NCBI GenBank assembly: GCA_004557285.1
Contig: SFEK01000010.1
Coordinates: 1 to 24,925 of the forward strand
DNA length: 24,925 nucleotides
From: Bacteroidales bacterium
GTDB lineage: Bacteria; Bacteroidota; Bacteroidia; Bacteroidales; Bacteroidaceae
Reading direction: 5' to 3'
A model generated the notes under the pieces. It was given only the letters and a program-made list of their open reading frames with translations. It was not told where the DNA came from and ran no database searches. A program made the position numbers and the translations under genes. Shown here one piece after another: positions 23,997-24,925 of this stretch (position 1 is its first letter; every line of letters starts with the position of its first letter).

Positions 23997-24925
23997 ATGA
24001 TGCGATTGTTGATTTTTGTCGTGGCCTGTTTGTCGGTAATTCCTTCGTTGGCACAAAAGAAGGAAATCAGTCAGGCCAAAGCCTGTATCAAAAGCAAATC
24101 CAACCTGGAGAAGGCAGAAAACGATTTGCGTAAACTCCTTAAGGATTCCACTCACAGAGAGGATGTGAAAATTCACACCGCCCTCACCAATGTGGTGCGT
24201 ACGCAATATGAAATCAACAACGAAAAGATGTATCTGAAACAGGCCATTGACACGGCTTCGTTCTTCACGACCACCCGAAAAATGTTCCTTGCCTATGAAG
24301 CCCTTGACAGTGCCGAAGCCGGACTTTTGGGCAATGGCAACATCACTACAGCCAAATCGAGAAAGAAGAATGCCACGCTGTTGGAAAAATATCGTCAGAA
24401 CCTGTATAACGGCGGATTGTATTTTGTGCGTAATGCCAAATACAAGGATGCTTTCAACAGTTTCGACACCTACATCGACTGTATGCGACAGCCTCTCTTT
24501 TCTGCACACGTTGCCAGTTTTGACACTACGACGATGTCAACGGCTGCCTTCTGGACATTGTTCTGCGGCTACAAAAGCAACAATCCACAGATGGCATTGA
24601 AATATGCCGACTTGGCACTGAAGAACGAAAATTACCGCAGCCGCTCATTCCAGTATCTTGTAGAAGTATATGAACAGCAGAAGGATTTGTCTCATTATCT
24701 TGACGCCCTGAAACAAGGATTTATGGAGAACAAGACCTCCAGGTTCTTCTTCACCAAATTGGTGGATTATTACAACGACAAAAACCTTCTTGATTCTGCC
24801 TTGCAGGTGGTTGACTATAGTCTGCAGGAAGAACCCGACAACAGTCTTTTCCTCTTTGCCAAGAGCAACATCTTGTTGAACAAAGGCGACTACGACGGGT
24901 GCATCAGTATCACCGACAAGCTTAT
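23997..24925 (+). CDS. Exported TPR-type protein, 3' end beyond the window
   Basis: An open frame runs from the ATG at 23997 (a second ATG follows at once) to the window end, about 309 codons, without a stop. It begins with a signal peptide (MMRLLIFVVACLSVIPSLAQ) and continues as helical, lysine- and tyrosine-rich sequence with TPR-like pairs such as NAKYKDAFNSFDTYID, NPQMALKYADLALKNENY and ALQVVDYSLQEEPDNSLFLF. It resembles the preceding TPR protein in plan and export signal, and may be a partner or paralogue. It is partial because of the window boundary, not because it is broken. Function is unknown. Confidence 0.8.
   Translation, partial: MMRLLIFVVACLSVIPSLAQKKEISQAKACIKSKSNLEKAENDLRKLLKDSTHREDVKIHTALTNVVRTQYEINNEKMYLKQAIDTASFFTTTRKMFLAYEALDSAEAGLLGNGNITTAKSRKKNATLLEKYRQNLYNGGLYFVRNAKYKDAFNSFDTYIDCMRQPLFSAHVASFDTTTMSTAAFWTLFCGYKSNNPQMALKYADLALKNENYRSRSFQYLVEVYEQQKDLSHYLDALKQGFMENKTSRFFFTKLVDYYNDKNLLDSALQVVDYSLQEEPDNSLFLFAKSNILLNKGDYDGCISITDKL

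Noticed and set aside
1..24925. CRISPR array, insertion sequence, prophage or tRNA genes
   Set aside because: No regularly spaced direct repeats of CRISPR size, no transposase or integrase, and no tRNA-like cloverleaf were recognised on either strand by eye.

Overview
The window looks like a chromosomal segment of a Bacteroidales species, most likely Prevotella or a close relative. The evidence is: several promoters of the Bacteroidetes type (a -7 box TAnnTTTG, sometimes with a TTG/TTTG about 20 bases upstream), a BspA-like leucine-rich-repeat surface protein, a Bacteroides-type M49 dipeptidyl peptidase III (HECLGH), POT and TlpA families typical of that phylum, and housekeeping genes (prs, purA, hisS, gyrA) in Bacteroidetes style. 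No rRNA, tRNA, CRISPR array, IS element or phage gene was recognised. Genus assignment is inference.

Layout. 1-599: 3' end of a leucine-rich-repeat protein. 842-2998, minus strand: a compact operon read as ThiE/TenI-like protein, prs, TlpA-like lipoprotein, with a promoter near 3022-3052 and a terminator near 775-812. 3271-9741, plus strand: a sugar cluster with two-subunit transketolase, a glycerol-kinase-like FGGY kinase, a fucose/arabinose-isomerase-like enzyme and a POT-family transporter, closed by a strong terminator at 9807-9842. 9972-12335: a duplicated outer-membrane-type protein and mannose-6-phosphate isomerase, again closed by a terminator. 12522-15551: small AraC-type regulator, DPP III and an AlkD-like HEAT protein. 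15588-17411: Fur-family regulator and purA. 17502-19855: hisS followed almost without gap by an exported GDSL esterase that ends in a pectinesterase remnant. 19993-24925: gyrA and two exported TPR-type proteins, the second cut by the window end.

How it works together. The most coherent system is 3271-9741. An aldose-ketose isomerase, a sugar kinase and a transketolase are the three enzyme classes needed to take an aldopentose-like sugar through a phosphorylated ketose to central metabolism. The kinase keeps the glycerol-kinase scaffold but has altered pocket residues, so the substrate is probably not glycerol. The same set of enzyme classes is known from D-apiose (apulose-4-phosphate transketolase) catabolism, which makes apiose one candidate, but the sequence alone does not fix the substrate. 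Other items worth a look are the esterase with a truncated pectinesterase tail, a Fur-family regulator lacking the usual histidine metal site and any ATG start, and a row of 10-base-phased ACG motifs in the gyrA leader.
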